Origin: Macrococcoides equi | GTDB taxonomy: Bacteria; Bacillota; Bacilli; Staphylococcales; Staphylococcaceae | DNA length: 64,000 nucleotides | Strand: one strand, 5' to 3' | NCBI RefSeq assembly: GCF_047425865.1 | Contig: NZ_CP179735.1 | Shown: positions 1-8,373 of the stretch, one piece after another | Layout: each line of letters opens with the position of its first letter | Numbering within the stretch: the first letter of the stretch is position 1 | Program-made: the position numbers and the translations under genes | The notes under the pieces: model-generated | What the model saw: only the letters and a program-made list of their open reading frames with translations | The model's database searches: none | What the model was told of the DNA's origin: nothing

Positions 1-40
1 ATAATAAAATTAATACAACATAATAGATTGGGTGAGGGAT

Positions 41-1006
41 TTGAAATATATATTAGGTATTTCAGCTTGTGTACTTTTATTGTTTACAACAGGATGTAGT
101 AATCATGAAGAGAAAGTTATGAGTGCAAAGAGTATTAGAAAGTCACAGTATCTATACCAGTGGTCAGGTTCTAAAAAAGATGATATTATGCTGGTCAATT
201 CAGCTGTGAAGCATTTCTTTGACCGATATGAAGATGCCTATAATAAAAGTAATTACAATCTACTCACTTCATCAGTAAAATCAGGTTCAGTTGCTGAAAA
301 AGAAATTAAAAAAGAAATCAAAAGTGGTAATTATCGTGATATGACAGTCTATAGTCATACGATTGATCAAATTACTTCAAAAAAAGATGAATATGTAGCA
401 TTAGTCGGTAAAGAAATCTCTAATTATGCGACGAATGGCAGAACATATTCTGAAACGGTCTTTCATTTTGAATATGATTCGTCTTTAAAACAAATGATGA
501 TTACACAAGTGTCAGATGTTGATAAAAGTGAAATTAAAGTCAATGATCAATCTCAGGCGCAGAAAGATGCAAAAGGGAAAGGTGCTGTGATTGATGTGTT
601 ATCAACAGACTTTAAGAATAGCTTCTTCCAGGATAATAGCCGTTTTGCAGGGGGTGTAGCTGATCAGATGAGCTTCCAGGTGATAAAAGATAAGTTTGGA
701 GACTTCTCAGATCATACGACTATTAATCAGAAGAAATATTATATATTCGGTAATGCCGGAATTAACTTTAACAAACAGCTGGATGATAAGAGTACAGGTG
801 CTGAAACCGCACAGGATATGGTCATTGTTCCAACGTACACTCTGTATCAGGATGTCATCGCTTTCTATGGTCATCCGCAACAGGAAAAGCTCGATCATAC
901 GAATGATCCGAGAGTTATCTATGAAAATGAATCCGGCAGTGTGAAAGTTGCCTTCCATCTATCATCAAATAAAAAAGAAGTAGAATATATAGAGAAGTTA
1001 CAATAA
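41..1006 (+). CDS. Putative lipoprotein with TcaA-like C-terminal (NTF2-like) domain
   Basis: I place the start at the TTG at 41, because the GGTGA at 31-35 is a good ribosome-binding site for it; a GTG at 32 is in frame but has no such site. From the TTG the protein starts MKYILG, runs through a short hydrophobic segment and reaches a lipobox ending TTGC, so it is predicted to be exported and lipid-anchored. Residues about 50-180 share a pattern with the next gene (KSGS.AE, a Y..TID-like segment and ATNG), which recalls the terminal domain of staphylococcal TcaA/YvbJ-type proteins. The C-terminal half has no family that I recognise. The gene ends in its own terminator, so it is probably a separate transcript from the paralogue downstream. 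The molecular function is unknown. Confidence 0.75.
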   Translation: MKYILGISACVLLLFTTGCSNHEEKVMSAKSIRKSQYLYQWSGSKKDDIMLVNSAVKHFFDRYEDAYNKSNYNLLTSSVKSGSVAEKEIKKEIKSGNYRDMTVYSHTIDQITSKKDEYVALVGKEISNYATNGRTYSETVFHFEYDSSLKQMMITQVSDVDKSEIKVNDQSQAQKDAKGKGAVIDVLSTDFKNSFFQDNSRFAGGVADQMSFQVIKDKFGDFSDHTTINQKKYYIFGNAGINFNKQLDDKSTGAETAQDMVIVPTYTLYQDVIAFYGHPQQEKLDHTNDPRVIYENESGSVKVAFHLSSNKKEVEYIEKLQ

Positions 1007-1049
1007 AAAGCCGGCTAAGCGATTAATCATCGCTTGTCTGGCTTTTTGT
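1005..1049 (+). terminator. Rho-independent terminator
   Basis: An AAAAAGCC...AAGCGAT arm pairs with ATCGCTT...GGCTTTTT, giving a long stem with a small internal bulge and a T-run. It directly follows the stop of the first lipoprotein gene. Confidence 0.85.
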
Positions 1050-1133
1050 TTATCACAGCATCTGTTATCTTTTCGGTACTTTTACGCAACTGTGGTAAAA
1101 TATAATAAAATAACTTAATGGATGGTGTTCTTT

Positions 1134-2228
1134 ATGCGAATGTATAAGATTGTATTGGCAGTACTTTTATCACTGGTACTTGGTGCTTGTAATAATGGAT
1201 CTAATGACGTAAAAGAAGATACGAAGTCATCAGAAACATCGAAAGTTAAGTCAGAAGAGCCAACTGCTAAATCAAAGTCAGAAAAGACAACTGAAAAACC
1301 TAAGACAGTAAACAAAACCAAATCAAAGAAAGATAAAACTTCAAAAAAGAAACACACAACTGAAGTTTCAGCAAACCTAAAACTACTTACAGACAAAGCG
1401 TTAAATGATTATCTATCAGTCCTACCTAATGCAATGAACAACCGTAACTATAGTAAAATTCGTCTCTTTATCAAATCAGGTTCAAAAGCAGAGGAATATT
1501 TTTTAGCGAAGTTACCGACAGGAAGTTTTGATAATTACCGAATTACTGCATATAATATTGACCGAATTGACGTTAAAGGACGTTATGCTCATGCTATTGT
1601 GACACGCACCATGTCTTCAAATGCTACGAACGGTAACTTAAAACGTGTGATCACAGTTTTTGATTACTACTACAATAAGCAAACAAGAAAAATGGAACTT
1701 TATGATTTTAATGATAAAGCGATCTATGATGTTGAAACGAACGCTGCACCAGAACCAGCTGCTAAAACTACTCCAGCGAGTACACCACAACAAGCAAAAG
1801 GTGATGCAACGACATGTATTCAGACACGATTAACATCAAGTTGTGAAGGCGTTAGTGATAGTCAATTGCTGAATGCATACAATGCAATGGTTCAAGCGGG
1901 TACGTTGCCTAAAGCAGCATATAATGGATGTGTCACTTGTACGATTAAATCAGCATATCAAATCAAGGATAATCCAGTAGCAACTGCAAAGGTAAATAGT
2001 TTACCTCAAGCCGTACAGATGACAACAGATCAATATCGTAAGCAACTTGAAGCATATTATTCAGATATGGATATAGCGATTATTGGCGCGCAGCCGATAA
2101 ATGGCACTGATATTTTAGAAGATGCTGGCGGTAAGTATTATAAAGTAAAAGCCATTGATATTAATACGAAAGAATTATTACAAACCTATAAAGTCTATAT
2201 CTCAAGTGGTATAATCGTTGCAGAATAG
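1134..2228 (+). CDS. Putative lipoprotein, paralogue of the preceding gene
   Basis: The ATG at 1134 is preferred over an in-frame ATG at 1122, because GGATGGTG at 1120-1127 is a ribosome-binding site spaced 6-7 bases from it. The protein begins MRMYKIVLAV and has a lipobox LGAC, followed by a Lys/Ser/Thr/Glu-rich linker (about residues 20-80) typical of surface lipoproteins. Residues about 85-200 repeat the pattern of the upstream gene (FIKSGSKAEE, YNIDRI, NATNG), so the two are tandem paralogues sharing a TcaA-like domain. The C-terminal part (from about residue 220) contains four cysteines in TCIQ, SCEG and CVTC and is not shared with the first gene. That suggests a second extracellular module, possibly disulfide-bonded (inference). 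No specific function is assignable. Confidence 0.75.
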   Translation: MRMYKIVLAVLLSLVLGACNNGSNDVKEDTKSSETSKVKSEEPTAKSKSEKTTEKPKTVNKTKSKKDKTSKKKHTTEVSANLKLLTDKALNDYLSVLPNAMNNRNYSKIRLFIKSGSKAEEYFLAKLPTGSFDNYRITAYNIDRIDVKGRYAHAIVTRTMSSNATNGNLKRVITVFDYYYNKQTRKMELYDFNDKAIYDVETNAAPEPAAKTTPASTPQQAKGDATTCIQTRLTSSCEGVSDSQLLNAYNAMVQAGTLPKAAYNGCVTCTIKSAYQIKDNPVATAKVNSLPQAVQMTTDQYRKQLEAYYSDMDIAIIGAQPINGTDILEDAGGKYYKVKAIDINTKELLQTYKVYISSGIIVAE

Positions 2229-2294
2229 ACGCCTTAAACTGAACAATACCGTAGAACTTTGAACGGAAGAAGTATCACATAAAGTGGAGGACCT

Positions 2295-3918
2295 ATGTCT
2301 ATTCTTATCAACGCATTTATGAGGTCGATTGATAATAAAGATGTTATCTCAATTGACGATCTATATTTACTTTTTAAAACAAGAGATCAACAAGCCATAC
2401 AAATATATTTAAATAATCTTAAGACCCATGGTGTAATTCATTTTGAAAAAGTGAATCATGGTTACATTATAGATAAAGTTGATAATAACACGGAAAATAT
2501 TATCGCTTATCTGGAAGATAATCTGGACGATATCACTTTGGATGATTGGAAGATGTTCTTAGAGCTAGACTGGTGGGGACCGGATTCGCATGATAGATTT
2601 ACTTCACTTTTTCATCAGAAGTTCCCAGACGAAGATTATTCGATGGTTGAATATATTGAACCTTATCCACTAAAACCTACAACATTTAATCCCTTGGAGA
2701 TTAATGATGAGTATACGTCTAATTTATTGTGTAATATATATGATAGATTATTTGAATATGATAGTGTAGGTAATATTAAGCCATTACTAGTTCATTATTA
2801 TGAGTTAGATGACCATGTATTAAAGCTTTACTTGAAAAAAGGAGTTAAGTTTCATGACGGAACCATCCTTACTGCAAAGGATGTCATAAAGAATCTGCGT
2901 GCACTTTTTCAATCACCAAAATATGCATTTTATAAAGATAATGTCCTTTCAATAGAACAGCTATCGCAAAATGAACTACAGATTGTAATGCGTGCAACGT
3001 CAACAATGATATTAAATATTCTGGCGACAGATCATGCTTCTATCTTTAAGGATGAAGGGTCTTTCTATGTAGGGACGGGTCCATTCTATTTCGGACATGA
3101 TTATTTAACGCATAGCGAGATGTATGCTTTTACTGAATATCATCTAGGAAGGCCTTTTATTGATAAAGTAAAGAATTTACAAGTACCCATTAATTATTAT
3201 CGTGATGAAAAATGTGAAAATCTCATTGATAACTACCATATTCAAGTAGTGGATATGTATTATAATTTGATGATGGTTGTGTTTAATGTTCATACAACGA
3301 ATATTCAAGATGTACAGCTACGTCATTACATCACGACAATTATTCACCATCACATCAATTATTTTGTAGCACTAAGTAGAACATTTAAGCCTAATTATAC
3401 AGGTTTCTTTCAGGACTCTAATACGCATCAGTATGAGACGCCAGAGAAAAATCAATACAAAAATAAAGTTATTAGAGTTGCAATATTTGATAACCTCAAT
3501 CAATCAGGAGAAACTTTAGCAGCTTTGCTTGAATCATATGGATGTATAGTAGAAAAAGTCTATTATACATTCGAAGATTTCATTAGAAAAGATTTAAAAG
3601 ATTTGAATGTTGATGTATTTTTTGGGATGTACAGTTTCTTTAATCAACCGGACTATGCATTTTATACATTCTTAACGACAGCAGTGAGAGAAATTGTTGA
3701 GCAACATTCATCCACTTTCTGTCTTGGTAAAGCAGTTTGAGTCAGCAAAGTTAGAAGAAAAACATGCGATTAATCTAAAAATTGAAGAGATATTAATTGA
3801 ACAAAATTTAATCGTTCCAATGATACAGAATAAACGACAAATTACTGTCCCTGATACGATTAAAGATTATCGCATAAAAGCAAATGGATTTATTGATTAC
3901 CGTACAATTACGCTATAA
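2295..3918 (+). pseudogene. SgrR-like transcriptional regulator, broken by a +1 frameshift
   Basis: The ATG at 2295 follows a GGAGG. The frame encodes a divergent N-terminal helix-turn-helix-type region, then a domain like oligopeptide/solute-binding proteins of family 5 (YDRLFEYD, LYLKKGVKFHDG and VGTGPFYF are typical motifs). This is the SgrR-type layout of a DNA-binding head with a ligand-binding body. The frame stops at 3740, but another frame (3694-3918) continues with a matching C-terminal end. The total span of 1624 bases is 541 codons plus one base, close to the intact paralogues at 18825 and 20414 (about 526-528 aa). One extra base between about 3690 and 3740 explains the break. It may be a real pseudogene or a sequence error. 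Confidence 0.75.
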
Positions 3919-3952
3919 GAAAAACCGCTTAAAATTTTTAAGCGGTTTTTCT
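3919..3952. terminator. Bidirectional terminator
   Basis: GAAAAACCGCTTAAAA pairs with TTTTTAAGCGGTTTTTC. The hairpin has A-runs and T-runs on both flanks and lies between two convergent genes, so it can serve both strands. Confidence 0.85.
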
Positions 3953-3963
3953 TACCTTTTCAT

Positions 3964-4632
3964 TCAGTAGATAAAGTACAGCAGTGCAACAAAGTGACAC
4001 GTAGCACCTGCCAGTATAAAGAAATGCCATATCATATGGAAATAATGACGATGCTTTTGAGCATAGAACCATGCCCCAACGCTATACATTATCCCACCTA
4101 GTAAGATGAAAGAAATAAATAACCAGCTTGCTTTCGTCATTAATGTCGGGAAAAGTAAGATGCCAAGCCAGCCCATGCTTAAATACATCGCTATACTAAT
4201 TTTCGGATTTACATTTTTAGCAGTCGACTTGTAAATAATACCACCAATGGTGATGACCCATTCAATAATCATGATAGAGATACCTAATTTACCGCCCACT
4301 AAGTTTAACGCGACAGGCGTATATGTACCGGCAATCGCAATATAGATTATTGCATGGTCGATAATGCGCATTACATATTTATGGATAGATTTTGGTGGCA
4401 TAAGATGATAAATAGCAGATGATAGAAACATCAGCATGATACTGATCAGAAAAATACTGATACCTACTGCAAAGACAGCACCGTTTTCATTGTAAGATTT
4501 AATCGCAAAATAGGGCAAAGTGAAAAGGATGAGGAGAGCAGGTACACCGTGTGAAACAGAATTACCGACTTCTTCTCCAAACTTTAACTCTTTTATATCT
4601 CTAAAGTTGTAACGTGGTGCTTCCGGTTTCAT
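3964..4632 (-). CDS. trhA: Hemolysin III family (PAQR/TrhA) membrane protein
   Basis: This 222-residue integral membrane protein has about seven hydrophobic segments. It carries the family hallmarks: SSAIYHL in the second segment, DHAIIY in the middle, and HMIWHFFILAG...H near the C-terminus. Together these supply the conserved Ser, Asp and His residues that bind a metal in the PAQR superfamily. Length and layout are normal for bacterial hemolysin III proteins (B. subtilis YplQ type), which are linked to membrane lipid homeostasis; the hemolysin name is historical. The ATG is preceded by AAAGGA at a proper distance. It converges on the SgrR-like gene and shares its terminator. Confidence 0.9.
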   Translation of the reverse strand: MKPEAPRYNFRDIKELKFGEEVGNSVSHGVPALLILFTLPYFAIKSYNENGAVFAVGISIFLISIMLMFLSSAIYHLMPPKSIHKYVMRIIDHAIIYIAIAGTYTPVALNLVGGKLGISIMIIEWVITIGGIIYKSTAKNVNPKISIAMYLSMGWLGILLFPTLMTKASWLFISFILLGGIMYSVGAWFYAQKHRHYFHMIWHFFILAGATCHFVALLYFIY

Positions 4633-5111
4633 ATGACCATTCCTTTAGCTTCAATTTAATATGATTTTACCATACATAAATATAATAAGCTTTTATAAAC
4701 AAAATGACAGCTCTTTATTGTCAGAAAATTTCAAATTTACAGTAGGTTGTTACAGAAATATTACAATGTAAAAATGAACTAAATTCAGATGATAAAAAAT
4801 ATCACCTCAAACGTTTTCAAACCCTTTAATAACGTATTTCTGTACATTTGCCGTTGAACAATTGTTTATTAATTTCAAAAATAAAATTGTCGAAAAATAA
4901 TATAAAAAATTATTTAATGAATTTATCCCGAACACCTGGAACAGTTGATAGGCTTGAATTACAACAAGTATCGACAAAAAGTGTTCGGTTTTCGGGTGAA
5001 AATATTTACTATTAGATATTGTAAGCAAATGAAAGGAAACTGTAACATCACATGAACGATTTATATGTAATAATATTATTATTGAAAAAGTAAGTACTGG
5101 AGGAAAGAAAT
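4633..5111. other. AT-rich divergent intergenic region with possible structured leader
   Basis: This non-coding stretch holds the WalR-like box and an inverted repeat: CCGAACAC at 4928-4935 pairs with GTGTTCGG at 4981-4988. An alternative pairing is possible between CCCGA (4927-4931) and TCGGG (4992-4996). The last bases hold the GGAGG site of the hydrolase gene. An antisense open frame covers part of the region, but it continues into the hydrolase gene and has no family resemblance. Confidence 0.4.
4749..4765 (-). promoter_or_regulatory. Candidate WalR box
   Basis: Read on the minus strand, the site is TGTAAT-ATTTC-TGTAAC, an exact match to the WalR consensus TGTWAH-N5-TGTWAH. Another half-site (TTTACA, 4736-4741) lies next to it. 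It sits between the divergent trhA-like gene and the LysM-CHAP gene. Wall hydrolases are classical WalKR targets, but the distance to the hydrolase start is about 350 bases, so the target gene is uncertain. Confidence 0.5.
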
Positions 5112-6146
5112 TTGAAGAAAAAATTAATTTTCGCGGCAACAACTGCATCAGCTGCCGTTGCTGCTTATACACATCAAGCAGAAGCTGCAGAGCATACAGT
5201 TCAACCTGGTGAATCACTATGGTTAATCGCCAATAAATATAATACTTCAATTGATCAGTTAAAGTCCTTAAATCAATTATCATCAAATTTGATTTTTCCA
5301 TACCAGACTTTAAAAGTATCAGGAGAAGCAACGTATACAAGACCAGCCACTTCAACAGTGAAACGCCCAGCGACACAAGTAAATAATAGCAATATACATA
5401 ACGTACAGGCAGGGGAAAGCCTATCACTGATTGCTGCGAAATATAATACATCAGTAGCACAATTAATGAAGTTAAATAATTTATCTGGATATCTTATTTT
5501 CCCGAATCAGAAATTACGTGTGTCTGGTAGTACAACACATAGTGAACCCGTACAAACTGCCACGCAATCAGTGCAAACAGGTGATGTGAAGTATCACATC
5601 GTACAACATGGTGACTATTTAGCGAAAATTGCGAGCCAGTACGGCGTATCAATTCAAAGTATTAAGGCGTGGAATAACTTATCATCAAATATCATTTATT
5701 CTAACCAAAAGTTAATCGTAAGTGGAAAGCAAGAAGCTGCGACAATCCCTACGAAACCCGTACAAAAAGCACCAGTAGCGCAAGCACCGGCAACAGTAAA
5801 GTCGCCAGTCTTTTATCATCAAAACCTTTATTATTATGGCCAATGTACATGGTATGTATTCAATAAACGTGCAGCGATTGGTAAGAATATTTCTACTTAC
5901 TGGTGGCATGCGAATAACTGGGCGAACGGCGCACGTAAAGACGGATATGTTGTAAATAACACACCAACTGTTGGATCAATCGCTACAACAACTGACGGAC
6001 CATATGGACACGTAGCGTTTGTAGAACGAGTTAATCCGGATGGAACAATTCTTGTATCAGAAACGAACTACTTAACACCATCAGGCGTAGTCGGCTACCG
6101 TACATTAACATTAGCGCAAATGAGCAGATATCAATTTATCCAGTAG
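5112..6146 (+). CDS. Sle1-like peptidoglycan hydrolase: three LysM domains plus CHAP
   Basis: The start is the TTG at 5112, preceded by GGAGG at 5099-5103. A signal peptide (MKKKLIFAATT... ending AEA) is followed by three LysM domains, at about residues 28-71, 94-137 and 157-201, that bind glycan strands. After a Pro/Ala/Lys linker, a CHAP amidase/endopeptidase domain fills about residues 225-344. The catalytic Cys is in YYGQCTWYV and the His is in YGHVAFVE. The layout and length match S. aureus Sle1 (N-acetylmuramoyl-L-alanine amidase in daughter-cell separation). Staphylococcal genomes carry several such paralogues, so exact orthology is not claimed. A WalR-type box in the upstream region agrees with the expected control. 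Confidence 0.92.
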   Translation: MKKKLIFAATTASAAVAAYTHQAEAAEHTVQPGESLWLIANKYNTSIDQLKSLNQLSSNLIFPYQTLKVSGEATYTRPATSTVKRPATQVNNSNIHNVQAGESLSLIAAKYNTSVAQLMKLNNLSGYLIFPNQKLRVSGSTTHSEPVQTATQSVQTGDVKYHIVQHGDYLAKIASQYGVSIQSIKAWNNLSSNIIYSNQKLIVSGKQEAATIPTKPVQKAPVAQAPATVKSPVFYHQNLYYYGQCTWYVFNKRAAIGKNISTYWWHANNWANGARKDGYVVNNTPTVGSIATTTDGPYGHVAFVERVNPDGTILVSETNYLTPSGVVGYRTLTLAQMSRYQFIQ

Positions 6147-6428
6147 AGGCTGTCTGAAAAGCGTTCTGGCGCAAATAAACTGGAGAAAATCCACGAGAAA
6201 TCGTTCTTTGATTTCAGTGGATTTTTGAAGTTTAGTAGGCGCAAGCTTTGAAGACGCCGTTTTTAAATAGAGGCTGTAAAATAAGCGTATAGCCCTAAGC
6301 AAAATAAGAAAATCATCCGTAAATCGTTATTTGATTTAGGATGATTTTTGTTTTTGTCGTAAGGGCTGCTTATTTTGCGCCGTTTCCAATAGAGGCTGTA
6401 AAATAAGCGTATAGCCCTAATCAAAATA
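6147..6428. repeat. Tandem hairpin-forming intergenic repeats
   Basis: Three units start with AGAGGCTGT (at about 6147, 6271 and 6391). The second and third share a further stretch of about 25 bases starting AAAATAAGCGTATAGCC. Units one and two are imperfect inverted repeats: in unit two GGC...AAAATAAGC pairs with GCTTATTTTGCGCC, and an inner hairpin is built on AAAATCATCC/GGATGATTTT. Unit one carries an inner hairpin on AAAATCCAC/GTGGATTTTT. The design resembles the short palindromic intergenic elements, beginning AGAGGCTG, that occur after genes in staphylococcal genomes. They may act as terminators or small structured RNAs. Confidence 0.6.
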
Positions 6429-6471
6429 AGACCCCGCTGAAATTCAATCTCTGAATTTCAGCGGGGTCTTT
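6429..6471. terminator. Strong hairpin terminator
   Basis: AAGACCCCGCTGAAATTCA pairs perfectly with its complement around an ATCT loop. It is the core of the third hairpin-repeat unit and lies six bases from the stop of the minus-strand gene that ends at 6477. It probably ends both converging transcripts. Confidence 0.8.
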
Positions 6472-6476
6472 ACTTA

Positions 6477-6998
6477 CTATGCCTCAATAAACTGCTCGAT
6501 ACTATCATAATTTTTACGTGCTTCAATAGTTGAAGGATCTAAATGAATAAAGAAGCGCTCAGGTGATGAGATATAGGCACCGTCTTCTGAACCGAATCCA
6601 CCTTCAGTATATTCAATATTTTGAGCTTGGCAGTATTCAATAATTTCTTTTCGTAATGCATCACGAGCTTCAATACTAGCTTTTAATGATTGATGATCAA
6701 AGTAATAATTATCGATTAACGTCGTACCGTCAATCATACCTTGCTGATGCATTACTGGAATCTCTTCCCACAAGATTTCTACATCATCTTCATGCGATAA
6801 GTTTGTTAACGGATAGATACTGCCGTTATGCTGATGTTCATAGTAAGATGGAAACGCATCGTGTTTAATTTCATAATCATAATCCTCATGTTTTGTTACG
6901 AATGGTATTGCTTCTACCCATGCGATAAGTTGTTCTTCAGTGTCGAAAAGTCCGATATTTTGAATGTTATTTGAACTCACAAATTTAAGTAAAAACAT
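6477..6998 (-). CDS. Hypothetical protein, 173 aa
   Basis: The ATG has a perfect AGGAGG site upstream. The product is acidic and soluble, with no signal peptide or membrane segment, and it is rich in Glu, Asp, His and Tyr. It begins with a beta-strand-like MFLLKFV and a TEEQLIAWVE helix. I do not recognise a family. The good ribosome-binding site, the clean terminator and the normal codon use argue that it is real. Its function is unknown. Confidence 0.7.
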   Translation of the reverse strand: MFLLKFVSSNNIQNIGLFDTEEQLIAWVEAIPFVTKHEDYDYEIKHDAFPSYYEHQHNGSIYPLTNLSHEDDVEILWEEIPVMHQQGMIDGTTLIDNYYFDHQSLKASIEARDALRKEIIEYCQAQNIEYTEGGFGSEDGAYISSPERFFIHLDPSTIEARKNYDSIEQFIEA

Positions 6999-7066
6999 AA
7001 TATCCTCCTGTGTTTGCTTTGTTATTCATCTTCAGTTTAATGTATATTGCAGTAATACTTCAAATA

Positions 7067-7681
7067 TTAGCCAAATGCTTCTTTAATGCCTTTGATTAAT
7101 CCATCTATCGCTGCATCTAATATGCGATGGAGTGCCTCGCGTAACTGTAATCCAATATCTGTTTCATCCTGTCTTTCCTGAGCTGTACTATTGAATCCTT
7201 CGCCGTCTATATTCACGAATCCTTTAATTGACCATATCTTTAAATTTTCCTGCTTTGCCTTTTTTTCAGCTGCAAGCATTCTATCCAGATAATCTTTTTG
7301 CTGATAAACGTATCCAACGCGTGCATATCCCTTTCTAACCAATGTTTCATTAATCATTGTATTTCCACAATACAGATAGACTAAATCTCTGCCGTAACGG
7401 TCTTTCTTGCCCTTTGTATCGTATTGGATACTCATGTCACATGTTTTAACGAGTGACTCTGTATAACGTGCTGCTTCAATAGCATAGGGTTGTACAGGAG
7501 TATTTGGTTTTTTAGATTCAGGTGTATCAACCAGTAATAATCTTACGGTCTTTTTGCGGTTATTCACTTTCACGGCTATCGTATCACCATCAATTGCATG
7601 GTCGAAGGTTGCTTTTATCTTAGGCATGTCTGTTTGAAACATGCTGAAATTTAATGTTAATGCTAATGCAGATAATATCAA
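7067..7681 (-). CDS. nuc: Thermonuclease (staphylococcal nuclease family)
   Basis: The product is a calcium-dependent secreted nuclease of the SNase fold cutting DNA and RNA. The core (about residues 20-155) has DGDTI, then VRLLLVDTPE with the catalytic Arg, Asp and Glu, and YGRDLVYLYC with the second catalytic Arg. The start is TTG at 7681 with TGAGG seven bases upstream. A short hydrophobic N-terminus lacking the usual Lys residues serves as the putative export signal. An ATG a few bases further up is in another frame. The C-terminal 40 residues past the SNase core form an additional amphipathic tail of unclear role. Confidence 0.9.
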   Translation of the reverse strand: MILSALALTLNFSMFQTDMPKIKATFDHAIDGDTIAVKVNNRKKTVRLLLVDTPESKKPNTPVQPYAIEAARYTESLVKTCDMSIQYDTKGKKDRYGRDLVYLYCGNTMINETLVRKGYARVGYVYQQKDYLDRMLAAEKKAKQENLKIWSIKGFVNIDGEGFNSTAQERQDETDIGLQLREALHRILDAAIDGLIKGIKEAFG

Positions 7682-7730
7682 AATAAAACCTCATTTATTA
7701 AAAAGATTCTTTTATTATACACAAACATAT

Positions 7731-7783
7731 GTTCTATTTCAAATACTATCGTTCTTTATAATATATGGATTGTTCGTTATAAT
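7731..7783 (+). promoter_or_regulatory. Promoter with three phased GTTC direct repeats
   Basis: GTTCTATTT (7731), GTTCTTTATAAT (7751) and GTTCGTTATAAT (7772) recur every 20-21 bases, about two helical turns. The last copy contains a perfect -10 TATAAT (7778-7783), with a weak -35 TTTATA 17 bases upstream. It precedes the XRE-cupin regulator, so it may be an autoregulatory operator (inference). Confidence 0.45.
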
Positions 7784-7809
7784 GAAAGGAATAGAAAGAA
7801 GGTGTCCAG

Positions 7810-8373
7810 ATGAAAGAAATACATGAAATTGTTGCATATAATCTTAAGTCATACCGTCATGAGAATGGATTAACGTTAGATAATGTGTCACGTCGCACTG
7901 GTGTATCAAAAACAATGCTTTCTCAAATTGAAAGAGGTGATTCTATCCCTTCGATCACAACGGTATGGAAAATTGCGAACGGATTGAAGATTAGTTTTAC
8001 TACGCTCATAAAATCACCTGATCAAAAAGTTAATATTAAAAGGAAATCAGAAGTGATGGAAATGACCGGGGATGATGGACGTTTTCGTTTGTATCCGTAT
8101 TATCCTTATGAAAGTGGTCATTCGATTGAAATGTACCAGTTTGAAATTGATCCTGGGGGCACTTTTACTTCTGATGCTCATCAGTCTGGAAGTGAGGAAT
8201 ATATCATTGTGAATCAGGGCATGCTCAGTTTAAAAGTACAAAATGAAGATTATCATATTGAAAAGGATACTGCAGTTCGGTTTGATGCTGATGTATCTCA
8301 TGTATACTCAAATATCGGAGAAGGTATCGTACGAGGTGCAATGACAATCTATTATCCGGAGCAAAAAATATGA
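7810..8373 (+). CDS. XRE-family regulator with C-terminal cupin domain
   Basis: Residues about 8-62 form a classical helix-turn-helix (LDNVSRRTGVSKTMLSQIERG...PSITTVWKIA). Residues about 105-185 form a small beta-barrel cupin with GSEEYIIVNQG and a late DVSHVYSN. Such proteins control nearby transport or metabolic genes and sense a small ligand through the cupin. The ATG at 7810 follows AAGGTG. The stop overlaps the start of the exporter gene by four bases (ATGA), which indicates translational coupling, so the exporter is the likely target as well as partner in the operon. Confidence 0.88.
   Translation: MKEIHEIVAYNLKSYRHENGLTLDNVSRRTGVSKTMLSQIERGDSIPSITTVWKIANGLKISFTTLIKSPDQKVNIKRKSEVMEMTGDDGRFRLYPYYPYESGHSIEMYQFEIDPGGTFTSDAHQSGSEEYIIVNQGMLSLKVQNEDYHIEKDTAVRFDADVSHVYSNIGEGIVRGAMTIYYPEQKI

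Noticed and set aside
1115..1396. Minus-strand 93-codon frame opposite the second lipoprotein
   Set aside because: It is a shadow of the Lys/Ser/Thr-rich linker with no start signal.
4921..5000. c-di-AMP (ydaO-type) riboswitch upstream of the wall hydrolase
   Set aside because: The position would fit, but I could not match the conserved sequence blocks of that class.
4807..5460. Minus-strand 217-codon frame
   Set aside because: It overlaps the start of the LysM-CHAP gene, has a low-complexity hydrophobic and Leu/Tyr-rich translation, and lacks a ribosome site.
7641..7826. Plus-strand 61-codon frame before the XRE-cupin gene
   Set aside because: It overlaps the start of the thermonuclease gene and the promoter repeats, with no ribosome-binding site.
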